DNA of 64,000 nt from Okeanomitos corallinicola TIOX110. Its GTDB lineage: Bacteria > Cyanobacteriota > Cyanobacteriia > Cyanobacteriales > Nostocaceae. Below, piece after piece: positions 32,190 to 41,389 of the stretch. The stretch is from the NCBI RefSeq assembly GCF_038050375.1, contig NZ_CP150886.1, positions 2,583,318 through 2,647,317 on the forward strand, given 5' to 3'. The notes under the pieces were generated by a model. The model was not told where the DNA came from, did not search any database, and worked only from the letters and a program-made list of their open reading frames with translations. Made by a program: the position numbers and the translations under genes. Every line of letters starts with the position of its first letter. Position 1 is the first letter of the stretch.

Positions 32190-32494
32190 TATCAAAAGAA
32201 ACCCTATTTGCCCTTTCCTTGTTTCCCTACTTGGGTTTCTTGTGGTTTATCAGCCGCAGTCCACAAATGCCACGTTTAGCCCTTTATGGATTTTATGGCA
32301 CATTGGTATTTGTGGGCGTAACCATCCCAGCGGGAATTTATGCCAAAATTCACTATCAAGAACAACTAGCCAACATAGACTGGTTACATGGAAGCGCAGA
32401 AGTATTTTTAACCCTAGCTAATATTTTGCTAGTCTTAGGTTTTCGCCAAGCAGTCAAAAATTTAGAAAATAGCAAAAGTGACCAGGAATCATGA
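32186..32494 (+). CDS. DUF3593 family membrane protein
   Basis: The 102-residue protein has three membrane helices (LFALSLFPYLGFLWFI; LYGFYGTLVFVGVTIPAGIY; AEVFLTLANILLVLGF) and the motif YGTLVFV, DWLHGSAE. It overlaps DUF2499 by four bases. This gene pair recurs in cyanobacteria and green plastids, which points to a photosynthesis-related role by association only. Confidence 0.85.
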   Translation: MISKETLFALSLFPYLGFLWFISRSPQMPRLALYGFYGTLVFVGVTIPAGIYAKIHYQEQLANIDWLHGSAEVFLTLANILLVLGFRQAVKNLENSKSDQES

Positions 32495-32529
32495 TTTAAT
32501 TACGAATTACAAATTAAGAATTACGAATT

Positions 32530-33303
32530 ATGGAAGTATTACCAGCAATAGATTTACTAGAAGGTCGTTGTGTCCGACTATATAAAGGAGACTATGCACA
32601 ATCCCAAGTCTTCAGCGAAAACCCTGCCGAAACTGCTAAAATGTGGGCTGACCAAGGTGCAACTAGATTGCATTTAGTAGACTTAGATGGGGCAAAAGCA
32701 GGTAAAATCGTCAACCTAGCTGCTATTGAAGCAATTTGTAACGCTGTTTCCATACCCATAGAAGTTGGTGGAGGTTTACGCGATCGCTCCAGTGTGACAC
32801 AATTATTTAATCTTGGTGTCCAGTGGGCAATTCTGGGAACAGTTGCAGTAGAAAAACCCCAGTTAGTCCAAGAACTCTGTCAAGAATTTCCCCAACAAAT
32901 TATAGTCGGTATAGATGCCCGTAACGGTTTAGTTGCTACCCGTGGTTGGTTAGAAACCTCGGAAGTTTTAGCCACCCAACTGGCTACCCAAATGCAAGAA
33001 CTTGGTGCAGCAGCCATCATTTACACCGACATCAACCGCGATGGTACATTAGAAGGACCCAATTTAGACGCATTACGAGAACTCGCATCTGCAATTTCCA
33101 TCCCCATCATCGCTTCCGGTGGTGTCAGTTCTGTGACTGACTTATTAAGTTTATTAGCATTAGAACCCCAAGGAGTCACAGGTGTAATTGTTGGTAAAGC
33201 CCTGTACACTGGCGATATTCTCCTCACAGAAGCCTTAAAAGCAATTGGTCCTGGACGCATTCAAGATATCCCACCAAATTTAGATTTTTCTAGTTTTGCA
33301 TAA
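32530..33303 (+). CDS. hisA: Phosphoribosylformimino-AICAR-phosphate isomerase
   Basis: This 257-residue TIM barrel of histidine synthesis isomerises ProFAR to PRFAR. It has Asp8 in [20 protein letters not shown], the second catalytic Asp in ITVGID-like IVGIDARNG, and phosphate loops EVGGGLRD and IASGGVSS. Length is normal. It follows the DUF3593 gene by 35 bp, so it may share its transcript. Confidence 0.93.
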   Translation: MEVLPAIDLLEGRCVRLYKGDYAQSQVFSENPAETAKMWADQGATRLHLVDLDGAKAGKIVNLAAIEAICNAVSIPIEVGGGLRDRSSVTQLFNLGVQWAILGTVAVEKPQLVQELCQEFPQQIIVGIDARNGLVATRGWLETSEVLATQLATQMQELGAAAIIYTDINRDGTLEGPNLDALRELASAISIPIIASGGVSSVTDLLSLLALEPQGVTGVIVGKALYTGDILLTEALKAIGPGRIQDIPPNLDFSSFA

Positions 33304-33394
33304 CTTTGCATAGGTCTTAAATATCTTAGATTTCAGGAATGATGACTTTGATTTGTGTAGGTAAAATTACCATCAATTTTTACACATAAATATC

Positions 33395-33511
33395 ATGCCT
33401 AGCCAAAGTAACAACTCTAATCAAAATTCTCAAAAAGAACAACAAAGCAAAAGTAATAAAACTCGCAGACTCAAACCACCTTTGGGGTTTGGCAAACCAA
33501 AAACAGAATAA
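33395..33511 (+). CDS. Small hydrophilic ORF (38 residues)
   Basis: ATG 33395 encodes MPSQSNNSNQNSQKEQQSKS then NKTRRLKPPLGFGKPKTE. It is Asn/Gln/Ser-rich, with a basic Pro-containing end and no membrane segment. The ribosome site is weak. It stands alone downstream of hisA, and its reading frame ends just before a tandem repeat. I cannot link it to a family, and it may not be translated. Confidence 0.35.
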   Translation: MPSQSNNSNQNSQKEQQSKSNKTRRLKPPLGFGKPKTE

Positions 33512-34333
33512 ATTAATTCGTAATTCGTAATTCGTAATTCGTAATTCGTAATATTTCCTATGGCTAACGCCACGCTACGCTATCGGAAACGCTACGCGAA
33601 CGTAATTCGTAATTATGAAACTTTTGTGGTGCGGGCATCTTGCCCGCTAAATATCCACCTCAGTCAATGCCTCATCAGTTATCAATTACTTATTCTTCTC
33701 TTGACTTTTAACTTGTTCTAAAGTTATCTCTTTAATTGCCTGATAAGAATTTAAATTTGCAGTTTATTCAATAGCTTTCACCGCTAAATCTTGAACTTGT
33801 TTTAATGCAGATTCTAACTGAATTATAATTATATAAATTTTGTAATCTTGTTTCTTGATTAAGAGGGTGTTTTAAAAGTCTAATTTATTACTTGCCTTGG
33901 CGACTGGAAGTCGCGGCTACACGGACAAAACCCACCTTCGTGGGTTAAAATTCTGGATTTTTCATTAGTCCACGTTCGCCCTTGGCGTGGCAAAGCCATA
34001 TTATATTCGCTTGTATAAGTTCTTGTTTTTTGTCTTTAGCTGCACGCGTTTCCATGTTTTAATTCCCTCTAAAACAGTTAGTGATTTAATAAATGCCAAG
34101 AAACACTGTTTGCAGATATATCGGTCAAGAAAAAAACTCAAGTTTTTCCGATAAATCTGCCAAAGCTGTGGAAAATTATTGTTCACTAGCAGTAGATGTG
34201 ATTTATAATATATGCAATTTGTTAAATTCAATACAATCTGCCTAAACAAAATATCCCTAACAAAATCAATCTGGATCATAGGCAGCACAAGACTTGTTAA
34301 AACCGTGTACAGTATCTAAACCCCGTGTTATCA
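33512..34333. other. Repeat-rich region upstream of sphR
   Basis: No gene. It holds a tandem TAATTCG-type array (33513-33552) interrupted by a dispersed repeat (GGCTAACGCCACGCTACGCT, 33561-33580), a GCGGGC/GCCCGC hairpin (33631-33648), a longer hairpin repeat (GCGACTGGAAGTCGCGGCTA onward, 33899-33948), and the sphR promoter region. Confidence 0.6.
33899..33948. repeat. Dispersed hairpin repeat
   Basis: GCGACTggaAGTCGC and AACCCACCTTCGTGGGTT form two adjacent perfect hairpins separated by GGCTACACGGACAA. The motif is a common interspersed repeat in cyanobacteria. Confidence 0.75.
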
Positions 34334-35086
34334 ATGTATACCACTGAACTAACTAAATATTCTGCAAAAGCAGATATTGGCAAATCCAGCCGCATCCTAG
34401 TAGTGGAAGATGAAGAACTCATCCGAGAAATGCTAGTTGTGGCTTTAGCAGAAGAAGGTTATGAGGTAATTACTGCTACTGATGGAAGATATGCCTTAGA
34501 ACATCTTAAAAATTATGAGACAGAACTAGGTGAACCCGCTTTTGATTTAGTAGTTTTAGACTTGATGCTACCGCAAATCAACGGATTAGATATATGCCGT
34601 CTCATCCGTCATCAAGGAAACTCAGTACCCATACTGATTCTGAGTGCTAAAGCCAGTGAAACCGACCGAGTTTTGGGTTTAGAAGTGGGAGCAGACGACT
34701 ACTTGACTAAACCTTTTAGTATGCGGGAAATGGTGGCTAGATGTCGTGCTTTGCTACGTCGTCAGCGCCTCAGTAATATGCCTTTGGTACCCGTACTTAA
34801 ATACAAAGATATTAGTTTAAACCCCCAGGAATGTCGGGTATTAGTGAGAGAACAAGAGGTAAATTTATCACCGAAAGAATTCCGTTTATTGGAATTATTT
34901 ATGAGTTATACTCGTCGTGTCTGGTCACGAGAACAACTACTAGATCAAGTTTGGGGTCCAGATTTTGTTGGTGACAGCAAAACTGTAGATGTGCATATCC
35001 GCTGGCTACGAGAAAAGTTAGAACAAGATCCCAGTCATCCAGAATATATTGTGACTGTGAGAGGTTTTGGCTATAGATTTGGTTAA
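34334..35086 (+). CDS. sphR: PhoB-type response regulator SphR
   Basis: The 250-residue protein has a receiver domain (ILVVEDEELIREML, phospho-acceptor Asp in DLVVLDLMLPQ, Lys in DYLTKPF) and an OmpR/PhoB winged helix (LSPKEFRLLELFMSYTRRVW, VDVHIRWLREKLE, VRGFGYRFG). It is followed by a sensor kinase and PhoU, the arrangement of the cyanobacterial phosphate-response system, where SphR activates phosphatase and pst genes under phosphate limitation. ATG 34334 is preferred to GTG 34325. Symbol given from context. Confidence 0.85.
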   Translation: MYTTELTKYSAKADIGKSSRILVVEDEELIREMLVVALAEEGYEVITATDGRYALEHLKNYETELGEPAFDLVVLDLMLPQINGLDICRLIRHQGNSVPILILSAKASETDRVLGLEVGADDYLTKPFSMREMVARCRALLRRQRLSNMPLVPVLKYKDISLNPQECRVLVREQEVNLSPKEFRLLELFMSYTRRVWSREQLLDQVWGPDFVGDSKTVDVHIRWLREKLEQDPSHPEYIVTVRGFGYRFG

Positions 35087-35139
35087 TTGTTGGAGATAGT
35101 TGTTAGCTTTGAGTAATTACATAGCAACTAACGACTAAA

Positions 35140-36492
35140 ATGTTTTTATTGGGATTTTTGCTGGGTTTGGCTGTTGGCTTTGGTTTTTGGTTATGGCAGC
35201 AAGTTCAACTAAACGATTACTTGGAGCAAATCATTAAACCTTTAAGCTCCCATACTAATAAAGTATCCTTGCCGTTGCTTCCTTTTTCAAGGACTTTGAG
35301 CGATCGCTTATTCCAGGAAATGTCAACAGCAAAGCAAAATCAGCAAGATTTATACTTGTCTTTAGAAGTATACAAGCAACTACTTGACTCTGCACCCCTA
35401 GGGTACTTACAAGTAGATGAAGAAAATCAGTTATTATGGTGTAATAACCAAGCCAAGGAAATTTTGCACTTACAAAGGTGGCAACCAGGGCAAGTACGCT
35501 TATTGTTAGAGTTAGTCAGGTCCTATGAACTTGATCAGTTAATTGAACAGACTCGTGACTGGCAAAAGTCCCAAGTCAGAGAATGGGTTTTTCACCCTTC
35601 CCGTGATCATGGACAAGTCATGTTAGAGTTAAAGTCATTAGCTGTAGCGGCTTCCAGTTTTCCCTTACCAGGAGGACAAGTCGGCGTTTTTCTGGAAAAC
35701 CGTCAACCGTTGCTGGATATTAACCAACAGCGAGATCGATCTTTTTCTGATTTAGCTCACGAATTGAGAACTCCTCTCACTTCCATTCGTCTGGTAGCAG
35801 AAACCTTGCAAAACCGTTTATCTCCTCCTTTGGATGGTTGGGTTAACCGCCTAATGCAGGAAGTAGATAGGTTAATTAATTTGGTTCAAAGCTGGTTAGA
35901 ACTAACCCAGATGGAAACCAACTCCACTATGTTATTACATCTAGAAACAGTGGAAGTGCGATCGCTAATCACATCTGTTTGGGAAACACTAGAACCATTA
36001 GCAAAATATCAAAATATCAAAATCTCCTATTCTGGTCTAGAAAATGCCTGTATTCGCGCAGATAAATCTCGGATGCACCAGGTATTTATGAATTTATTAG
36101 ATAACTGTATTAAATATAGCTTGCCTGATACAAGTATTCACATTCAAATAAACCTAATTTCTGCTGGCGAATTTATTCCTAAAGATATTCAATCACAACT
36201 ATTAGAAATTAATATCATAGACTCAGGTAATGGCTTTGCTGATTCAGATTTACCCCACATTTTTGAACGCTTTTACCGGGGAGATAAAGCCAGACAACAT
36301 AAATCTGTGCATGAAAGCAAAATGACAACATCAATTAACGGTAGTGGCTTAGGTTTAGCCATTGTCAGACAAATAATTTCAGCCCACGGTGGTGCAATTA
36401 AAGCCATGAATCACCCCGAAATTGGAGGTGCTTGGATACAAATTCACATTCCCGAAGTAATGTCAAAGTTACCTAGCCAGGACTATAGTTAA
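35140..36492 (+). CDS. sphS: Phosphate sensor histidine kinase SphS
   Basis: The 450-residue kinase has an N-terminal hydrophobic segment (FLLGFLLGLAVGFGFWLW) needed for membrane localisation in SphS, a PAS domain (LLDSAPLGYLQVDEENQLLW), and the kinase boxes: H box SDLAHELRTPLTSIRL, N box MNLLDNCIKYS, G1 IDSGNGF, F box and G2 NGSGLGLAIV. It would phosphorylate SphR. It starts 53 bp after sphR and is followed 32 bp later by phoU, so the three form an operon. Confidence 0.85.
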   Translation: MFLLGFLLGLAVGFGFWLWQQVQLNDYLEQIIKPLSSHTNKVSLPLLPFSRTLSDRLFQEMSTAKQNQQDLYLSLEVYKQLLDSAPLGYLQVDEENQLLWCNNQAKEILHLQRWQPGQVRLLLELVRSYELDQLIEQTRDWQKSQVREWVFHPSRDHGQVMLELKSLAVAASSFPLPGGQVGVFLENRQPLLDINQQRDRSFSDLAHELRTPLTSIRLVAETLQNRLSPPLDGWVNRLMQEVDRLINLVQSWLELTQMETNSTMLLHLETVEVRSLITSVWETLEPLAKYQNIKISYSGLENACIRADKSRMHQVFMNLLDNCIKYSLPDTSIHIQINLISAGEFIPKDIQSQLLEINIIDSGNGFADSDLPHIFERFYRGDKARQHKSVHESKMTTSINGSGLGLAIVRQIISAHGGAIKAMNHPEIGGAWIQIHIPEVMSKLPSQDYS

Positions 36493-36524
36493 AAGTATAT
36501 AAATAAAATTTTGAGATTAATCGC

Positions 36525-37202
36525 GTGAAAGCTGTTTTTTATTATCCCAACTCTGATCCCGATCCCGGAAACCTAGAATCAGAACGCGCTATTAGAAGTT
36601 TAGAACGTGATGTACTGCGGATGGGAGCTTTAGTAGAACAATCTTTTCGGCTTAGTCACCAGGCATTGTTTGAACGTGATTTAACTGCCGCTGAAGAACT
36701 CCCTCGACTAGACAAGAAAATTGACCGCTTCTATAGACAGATAGAATCTGATTGCACATCTATTATGATATCTCAAGCCGCTACTACTCAGGACTTACGA
36801 TGTTTGAGTGCTTTTATGCAATTAGTAAGAGATTTAGAAAGAATTGGCGACTATGCCAAAGATTTAGCTAAAATTGCCATTAAAATATTTCCTTATCCAC
36901 CTCATCCTTGCCTAACAGAAATTGCGGTCATGTCTCTCCATGCCCAAGCAATGTTAGCAACCAGCTTAGTAGCTTTAGCAGATTTAGATGAAATTAATGG
37001 ACGACGTATTAAATTTTTAGATGATGTTGTAGATCATGCTTATGATAAGTTATATCAAATCTTAGCATATCAGCGGGACGTTCCCGGCATCATCGAGCCA
37101 ATTTTGCTGTTAACACTAGCTATTCGATGTTTAGAAAGAATGGCAGATCACGCTACTAATATTGGTCAGAGAGTAGCATACATTGTTACAGGTCAACGTT
37201 AA
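36525..37202 (+). CDS. phoU: Phosphate signalling regulator PhoU
   Basis: The 225-residue protein has two three-helix PhoU repeats, each with the metal-site pattern D-x2-R-x2-D/E (DLERIGDYAKDLAKIAI and CLERMADHATNIGQRVAY). It starts with GTG 36525. PhoU (SphU in cyanobacteria) represses the sensor kinase when phosphate is plentiful. It is the third gene of the sphR-sphS-phoU run. Confidence 0.92.
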   Translation: MKAVFYYPNSDPDPGNLESERAIRSLERDVLRMGALVEQSFRLSHQALFERDLTAAEELPRLDKKIDRFYRQIESDCTSIMISQAATTQDLRCLSAFMQLVRDLERIGDYAKDLAKIAIKIFPYPPHPCLTEIAVMSLHAQAMLATSLVALADLDEINGRRIKFLDDVVDHAYDKLYQILAYQRDVPGIIEPILLLTLAIRCLERMADHATNIGQRVAYIVTGQR

Positions 37203-37549
37203 GTAGGTAGGCACGAATATTGATCGTTAGGGCAAGGCAGAAGGCAGTAGGGAAGAGGTTTTTAGGCATTTTTACATTTTGTAACATACCTTGTTTTTTT
37301 TGCACCAACTTACTTAATCATTAGGCATTGGTTAGTTATTGTTCTGTCTTACCTATTTCCTAAATAACATATATTTCACTAAAAGCTTACCTAACCTTAA
37401 ACTTTCAGTATTATAATGCACAAAATTCCTTAAATTTCCATCATCATAAAAAATCATTAATATTTCTAATAGATAGACTTCAAATATTAATTTTGAATAA
37501 TTTGAATAATTTGAATAACCATCAAAATTACCTTCCTATCTAAGCAAAT
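37203..37549. other. AT-rich region upstream of the Crp-family gene
   Basis: No gene. Features are a candidate Pho box (37386-37403) and a 9-bp tandem repeat (TTTGAATAA type, 37493-37518). Confidence 0.55.
37386..37403 (+). promoter_or_regulatory. Candidate Pho box
   Basis: CTTACCT, AAC, CTTAAACT resembles two cyanobacterial Pho-box half-sites (CTTAACCT) with 3-bp spacing. It lies downstream of the Pho operon and about 150 bp before the Crp-family gene. The match is imperfect. Confidence 0.3.
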
Positions 37550-38140
37550 ATGACCTTTTCTACAATTCAGACGCTCAAACCTACTGACAACAAACAATTG
37601 GCTCAACAATTGTTCACCGCTAGGTCAGTAATTCCCGTAAGAAATGATGTATTATGGCGAATTGATCGGGGTATAGTTCGCACCTTAACTTGGAACGAAG
37701 AAGGAACATTTACCACACTAGGTTATTGGGGTGTAGGAGATGTAGTTGGCTACGCTTTGTCAAAAGTACAACCCTATCAAATCCAATGTTTGACAAGCGT
37801 TGAGGCAAGAATTATACCTCCCGATCTTTGGCATGAAGATATCAAGGCACTGTTATCTCACATCCAACAAGGGGAAGAACTTTTAAGCATTTTGCATCAA
37901 AAACCAACTTCATTAAAATTGTGGCATTTTTTACTGTGGTTAAGTGAGAAATTTGGGCGTGATATAGAACATGGTAAATTGGTAGATTTAAATATCACGC
38001 ATCAAGATATCTCAGAAGTATTGAACACAACGAGAGTCACAGTGACAAGATTACTACAAAGATTTGAATCTGAAGGAAAAATATTACGCCATAAACGTAG
38101 TATTGTCCTAAATTTACCGACTAAGTTAACTAAAATTTAA
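37550..38140 (+). CDS. Crp/Fnr family transcriptional regulator
   Basis: The 196-residue protein has an N-terminal cupin-like sensor (LWRIDRGIVRTLTWNEEGTF, LGYWGVGDVVGYAL) and a C-terminal winged helix (LVDLNITHQDISEVLNTTRV, TVTRLLQRFESEGKIL). It lacks the Cys cluster of FNR and a clear cAMP-binding RxS signature, so the effector is unknown. It is not NtcA. The next gene is a porin, and this regulator may control it. Related cyanobacterial regulators respond to carbon, nitrogen or phosphate status. Confidence 0.82.
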   Translation: MTFSTIQTLKPTDNKQLAQQLFTARSVIPVRNDVLWRIDRGIVRTLTWNEEGTFTTLGYWGVGDVVGYALSKVQPYQIQCLTSVEARIIPPDLWHEDIKALLSHIQQGEELLSILHQKPTSLKLWHFLLWLSEKFGRDIEHGKLVDLNITHQDISEVLNTTRVTVTRLLQRFESEGKILRHKRSIVLNLPTKLTKI

Positions 38141-38282
38141 TACTGAAAATTAATATGGGACTTGTGCAATCAGGGATAAATAATGTATATTGATTACTAA
38201 GAATTTTATGTGTAAATTCCCCTTCCAGGGAAGGAAGTTTATCATAAACATGGATTTATTAAGTGTGTGTGAGAGAAAAAGC

Positions 38283-39863
38283 ATGACAAAACAATTTTGG
38301 AATGTTCTGAAAGTTAGTCCTGTAATTGCAGCAACTTTACTGTCTGCTAACAGTGCTTTAGCTAACGAAGTTCAAGAATCAGTAACCAGCGTTGCTCAGT
38401 TATCCCAACAGACAGATAATATAGGCCAAGTAACATCTGTTTCTCAGTTTTCCGACGTACAACCCACAGACTGGGCGTTTCAAGCATTACAGTCCTTAGT
38501 TGAACGTTACGGTTGTATTGCAGGTTATCCCAACGGTACATACCGTGGTAATCGTGCCTTAACCCGTTATGAATTTGCTGCTGGTTTGAATGCTTGTTTA
38601 GACCGTGTTAACGAATTAATCGCTACAGCAACCGCTGACATGGTAAGTAAGCAAGATTTAGCTACCTTACAGCGTTTACAAGAAGAATTTTCTGCTGAAT
38701 TAGCTACTCTTCGTGGTCGTGTAGATGCTTTAGAAGCTCGTACCGCTGAGTTAGAAGCTAATCAGTTTTCCACCACTACCAAGTTGAAAGGGGAAGCTAT
38801 TTTCTCGCTTGATCAAGTATTTGGTGATCAGGTTGCTGGTGGTGGTGATTTAGAATCAAACACAACCTTTTCTGACCGTGTACGTTTAAGCTTAGAAAGT
38901 AGCTTCACAGGTTCAGACACTTTGCAGATGCGAATGAGTGCTGGTAACTTCATCCAAAACAACGACGTTACTGGTACAAGAATGACCCGGTTGGGCTTTG
39001 CTGAAGAAACTGGCAACAACATTGAATTTGATAAAATCAACTACGCCTTTAACTTTGGTGAAAAAATCCGTGTCAAGGTTGATGCTGCTGGTGCGGAAAT
39101 GTACGAAAACATCAACTCCTTTAACCCTGATTTCAAGAGTAGTGGTACAGGTGCTATCTCTCGTTACGGACGTTTCAGCCCCATCTATCGTCAAGGTAAT
39201 GGTGGCGCTGGTGTAACTGTACAATTGAATCCTAAAGGTGCATTTACATTAAGTGCAGCTTATTTAGCACCTGATAACCCCAATGATCCTGATCAGAAGA
39301 ACGGGATTTTTGATGGTAGCAGTACCATTTTTGGTCAGTTAGAATTCAAACCCAGCAAAGCTTTCAATATTGGTTTCACCTATGCTCGTAGTTATGAGCG
39401 CGGTGGCTTTGTAGACCTTACCAACAGCACAGGTGGTCTCAATGCTCGTAGACCGTTTGGTAACGTTGCTACCACATCTGACAACTACGGTGTACAAGCT
39501 TCTTTCCAACCTAGCTCTAGAATAGCTGTTGGTGGTTGGGCTGGTTACACTAACGCTCAAAGTGAAGTCAGTGACTCAGATGCAGACTTGTTCTACTGGG
39601 CTGCTACTTTAGCGGTAAGAGACTTGGGTAGAGAAGGTAATACATTGGGTCTGATTTTTGGTCAACCACCTAAAGTTACAGGTGCTAATGGTACTGCAAC
39701 AGAAGATTCTGACACTTCTTACCACTTAGAAGGTCTGTACAAAATGAGACTAACCGACAACATCATGATCACTCCTGGTTTGTTGGTAATCTTCAATCCA
39801 GAACATGATAACAGCAACGATACTATTTACGTTGGTACTCTGCGTACTACCTTCAAGTTCTAA
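38283..39863 (+). CDS. OprB-like porin with SLH domain (Som type)
   Basis: The 526-residue outer-membrane protein has a signal peptide (PVIAATLLSANSALA), one SLH domain (FSDVQPTDWAFQALQSLVER, then ALTRYEFAAGLNACLD), a coiled coil (LATLQRLQEEFSAELATLRG) and a long beta-barrel ending in Phe (LRTTFKF). This layout is that of the major cyanobacterial porins (SomA/SomB). The SLH domain binds pyruvylated wall polysaccharide made with CsaB, and the barrel passes ions and small solutes. ATG 38283 is chosen over 38190 because the signal peptide begins there, with GAGAG upstream. A strong terminator follows. Confidence 0.92.
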   Translation: MTKQFWNVLKVSPVIAATLLSANSALANEVQESVTSVAQLSQQTDNIGQVTSVSQFSDVQPTDWAFQALQSLVERYGCIAGYPNGTYRGNRALTRYEFAAGLNACLDRVNELIATATADMVSKQDLATLQRLQEEFSAELATLRGRVDALEARTAELEANQFSTTTKLKGEAIFSLDQVFGDQVAGGGDLESNTTFSDRVRLSLESSFTGSDTLQMRMSAGNFIQNNDVTGTRMTRLGFAEETGNNIEFDKINYAFNFGEKIRVKVDAAGAEMYENINSFNPDFKSSGTGAISRYGRFSPIYRQGNGGAGVTVQLNPKGAFTLSAAYLAPDNPNDPDQKNGIFDGSSTIFGQLEFKPSKAFNIGFTYARSYERGGFVDLTNSTGGLNARRPFGNVATTSDNYGVQASFQPSSRIAVGGWAGYTNAQSEVSDSDADLFYWAATLAVRDLGREGNTLGLIFGQPPKVTGANGTATEDSDTSYHLEGLYKMRLTDNIMITPGLLVIFNPEHDNSNDTIYVGTLRTTFKF

Positions 39864-39913
39864 TTTGAATGATGAATTTGTTGAATAGGTATTTTATTTA
39901 ACCTCTAACTTTT

Positions 39914-39937
39914 AACCCGCCTTTGGGCGGGTTTTTG
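39914..39937 (+). terminator. Rho-independent terminator of the porin gene
   Basis: AACCCGCC, loop TTTG, GGCGGGTT forms a perfect 8-bp GC-rich stem running into TTTTTG, 50 bp after the porin stop. Confidence 0.93.
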
Positions 39938-39960
39938 TTTGGGAAAAATTATCGGTTAAA

Positions 39961-40206
39961 CTAACCCACGGTTTTTACTGATTTAATTCCCTTGTTACAT
40001 TTGTCAAAATCTTTATCTAAAGCTGGTTTGAGACGAAAGTTAAATACTTCTTCCCATACCTCTACACCATACTGAGTCACAAAATTAGTTTCTAGAGTTT
40101 TGAATTTCTCCCATTGGTGTTAGCGCAGCTTACTGGAGGTATCGCTAATTGCAGTCAGCATAGGAACAATAGTATTGATAGGAACTTGAACAGATGTTTC
40201 ACTCAT
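39961..40206 (-). pseudogene. Small conserved gene interrupted by a repeat-borne stop
   Basis: ATG 40206 opens MSETSVQVPINTIVPMLTAI, then SDTSSKLR and an in-frame TAA. The same frame continues as HQWEKFKTLETNFVTQYGVE, VWEEVFNFRLKPALDKDF to a TAG at 39961. The stop lies in GCGATACCTCCAGTAAGCTG followed by CGCTAAC, a dispersed-repeat sequence, so insertion of that repeat appears to have both lengthened and broken the gene. I recognise the remainder only as a small cyanobacterial protein. Confidence 0.6.
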
Positions 40207-40253
40207 TTGGGTAATCCTCAAAAATACAGATTATTGGTAGAGGTTCATCTAAG

Positions 40254-40272
40254 GGTTTAGCAATGCTAAACC
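40254..40272. repeat. GGTTTAGC hairpin repeat
   Basis: GGTTTAGC AAT GCTAAACC is a perfect 8-bp stem. Related copies lie at about 41168-41196 (extended to GTAAGGGT/ACCCTTAC) and 48374-48391. Confidence 0.75.
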
Positions 40273-40342
40273 TGATAACTGAGAGAAACTATCCTGCTTA
40301 GTCCACGTCATCATATCTATCACAATCATTGGAAATTTCATA

Positions 40343-41026
40343 ATGAATAGTATTATACGTTGGAAATCTAGCACTGCTGCATTGATGGCAATGGCCATTA
40401 CTACAGCTACAGTTACACCTTTATTTACCTTTGCTCCTGCTCAAGCACAATTTAATCTTAATCAATCTCGTTCTGTAACAATTCCAGCCAATGTTACCTT
40501 ACCTGTCACCTACGAAAAGGAAAAGGTAATTGTGCAACCAGGGGAAACTACGCCTCTGACATTAAGAATAGCTAACGACATCATAGACAACAACAGAAAT
40601 GTTTTAATTCCTCGCGGAACTGAAATTATTGGTGAATTGCAACCAGTTAATGTAGATAATGGTTATTACAACAACGACAATAAACAAGGTGTACGTTTTG
40701 TAGCTAGAGAATTAGTCTTTACTTCTGGTAGAAGACAACAAATTTTTGCTAACTCTCGTACCATTTCTGAAACCGAAAGAATTTCTCAAGGTACTGATAC
40801 TGGACGGATATTAACTGATGCGGCAATAGGTGCGGGTGCTGCTACAGTAATTTCACTGTTAACAGGTAACAAGAAAATTGAAACCTTAGAACCCATTGGT
40901 GGTGCTGCTGCCGGTGCTTTAGCAAGTGTGCTGTTAAGAAAAAAACAAGCTGATGTCTTCGTTTTGCGTCCAGAAGAAGATTTAGACATCACTTTACAGT
41001 CAAATTTGGTACTGTCTCGTTACTAG
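40343..41026 (+). CDS. Secreted protein with TrbI/glycine-zipper-like domain
   Basis: The 227-residue product has a signal peptide (AALMAMAITTATVTPLFTFA, cleavage near AQA-QF) and one domain: SVTIPANVTLPVTYEKEK, TTPLTLRIANDI, VLIPRGTEIIGELQP, a Gly/Ala-rich helical hairpin (AIGAGAATVISLLTG; IGGAAAGALASVLL) and VFVLRPEEDLDITLQSNL. The order resembles the beta-barrel plus hairpin of TrbI/VirB10 C-termini. The same domain ends the protein at 41390, so they are paralogues. It is probably in the cell envelope; its task is unknown. Confidence 0.72.
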   Translation: MNSIIRWKSSTAALMAMAITTATVTPLFTFAPAQAQFNLNQSRSVTIPANVTLPVTYEKEKVIVQPGETTPLTLRIANDIIDNNRNVLIPRGTEIIGELQPVNVDNGYYNNDNKQGVRFVARELVFTSGRRQQIFANSRTISETERISQGTDTGRILTDAAIGAGAATVISLLTGNKKIETLEPIGGAAAGALASVLLRKKQADVFVLRPEEDLDITLQSNLVLSRY

Positions 41027-41070
41027 ATTTAGGGTGGGTGATAGGTTTGAGAGTTTTTATTTTATTTTTC

Positions 41071-41111
41071 ATATTCCCGATTTCTGCAAGAAGTTGGGAA
41101 TATATTTTTTT
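41071..41111 (+). terminator. Rho-independent terminator
   Basis: ATATTCCC (41071-41078) pairs perfectly with GGGAATAT (41096-41103), with an inner TTCT/AGAA stem, and ATTTTTTT follows. It lies 45 bp after the stop of the gene at 40343. Confidence 0.85.
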
Positions 41112-41389
41112 GCTACTAAACACGGTGGGGAAATTGATTTTCGCAAGATTACAAAAAATCTAGATTTGTAAGGGTTTAGCATTGCTTTACCCTTACCTAT
41201 TTAATCAAACGGGTATGTATATTAGTTTTTCTGCTTTTTCCCGACTACTAACTGCTGACTGATGAATGCTGACTATAAAACTATTTACAAAAGGTAGTAA
41301 AAACAGGAACTGTTTGATGTCAAAATTGTCTATGTAGATAACAGAAGAGTTAACTAGAAAAACAAATAATTTTTACAGGAGTAAAATCA
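41112..41389. other. Promoter region of the SLH gene
   Basis: It contains the hairpin GTAAGGGT (41168-41175) / ACCCTTAC (41189-41196) and AT-rich sequence; no gene. AGGAG at 41379-41383 is the ribosome site for 41390. Confidence 0.5.

Noticed and set aside
34001-34288. Minus-strand open frame of 95 codons upstream of sphR
   Set aside because: It has no recognisable domain or ribosome site and lies in repeat-rich, AT-rich promoter DNA.
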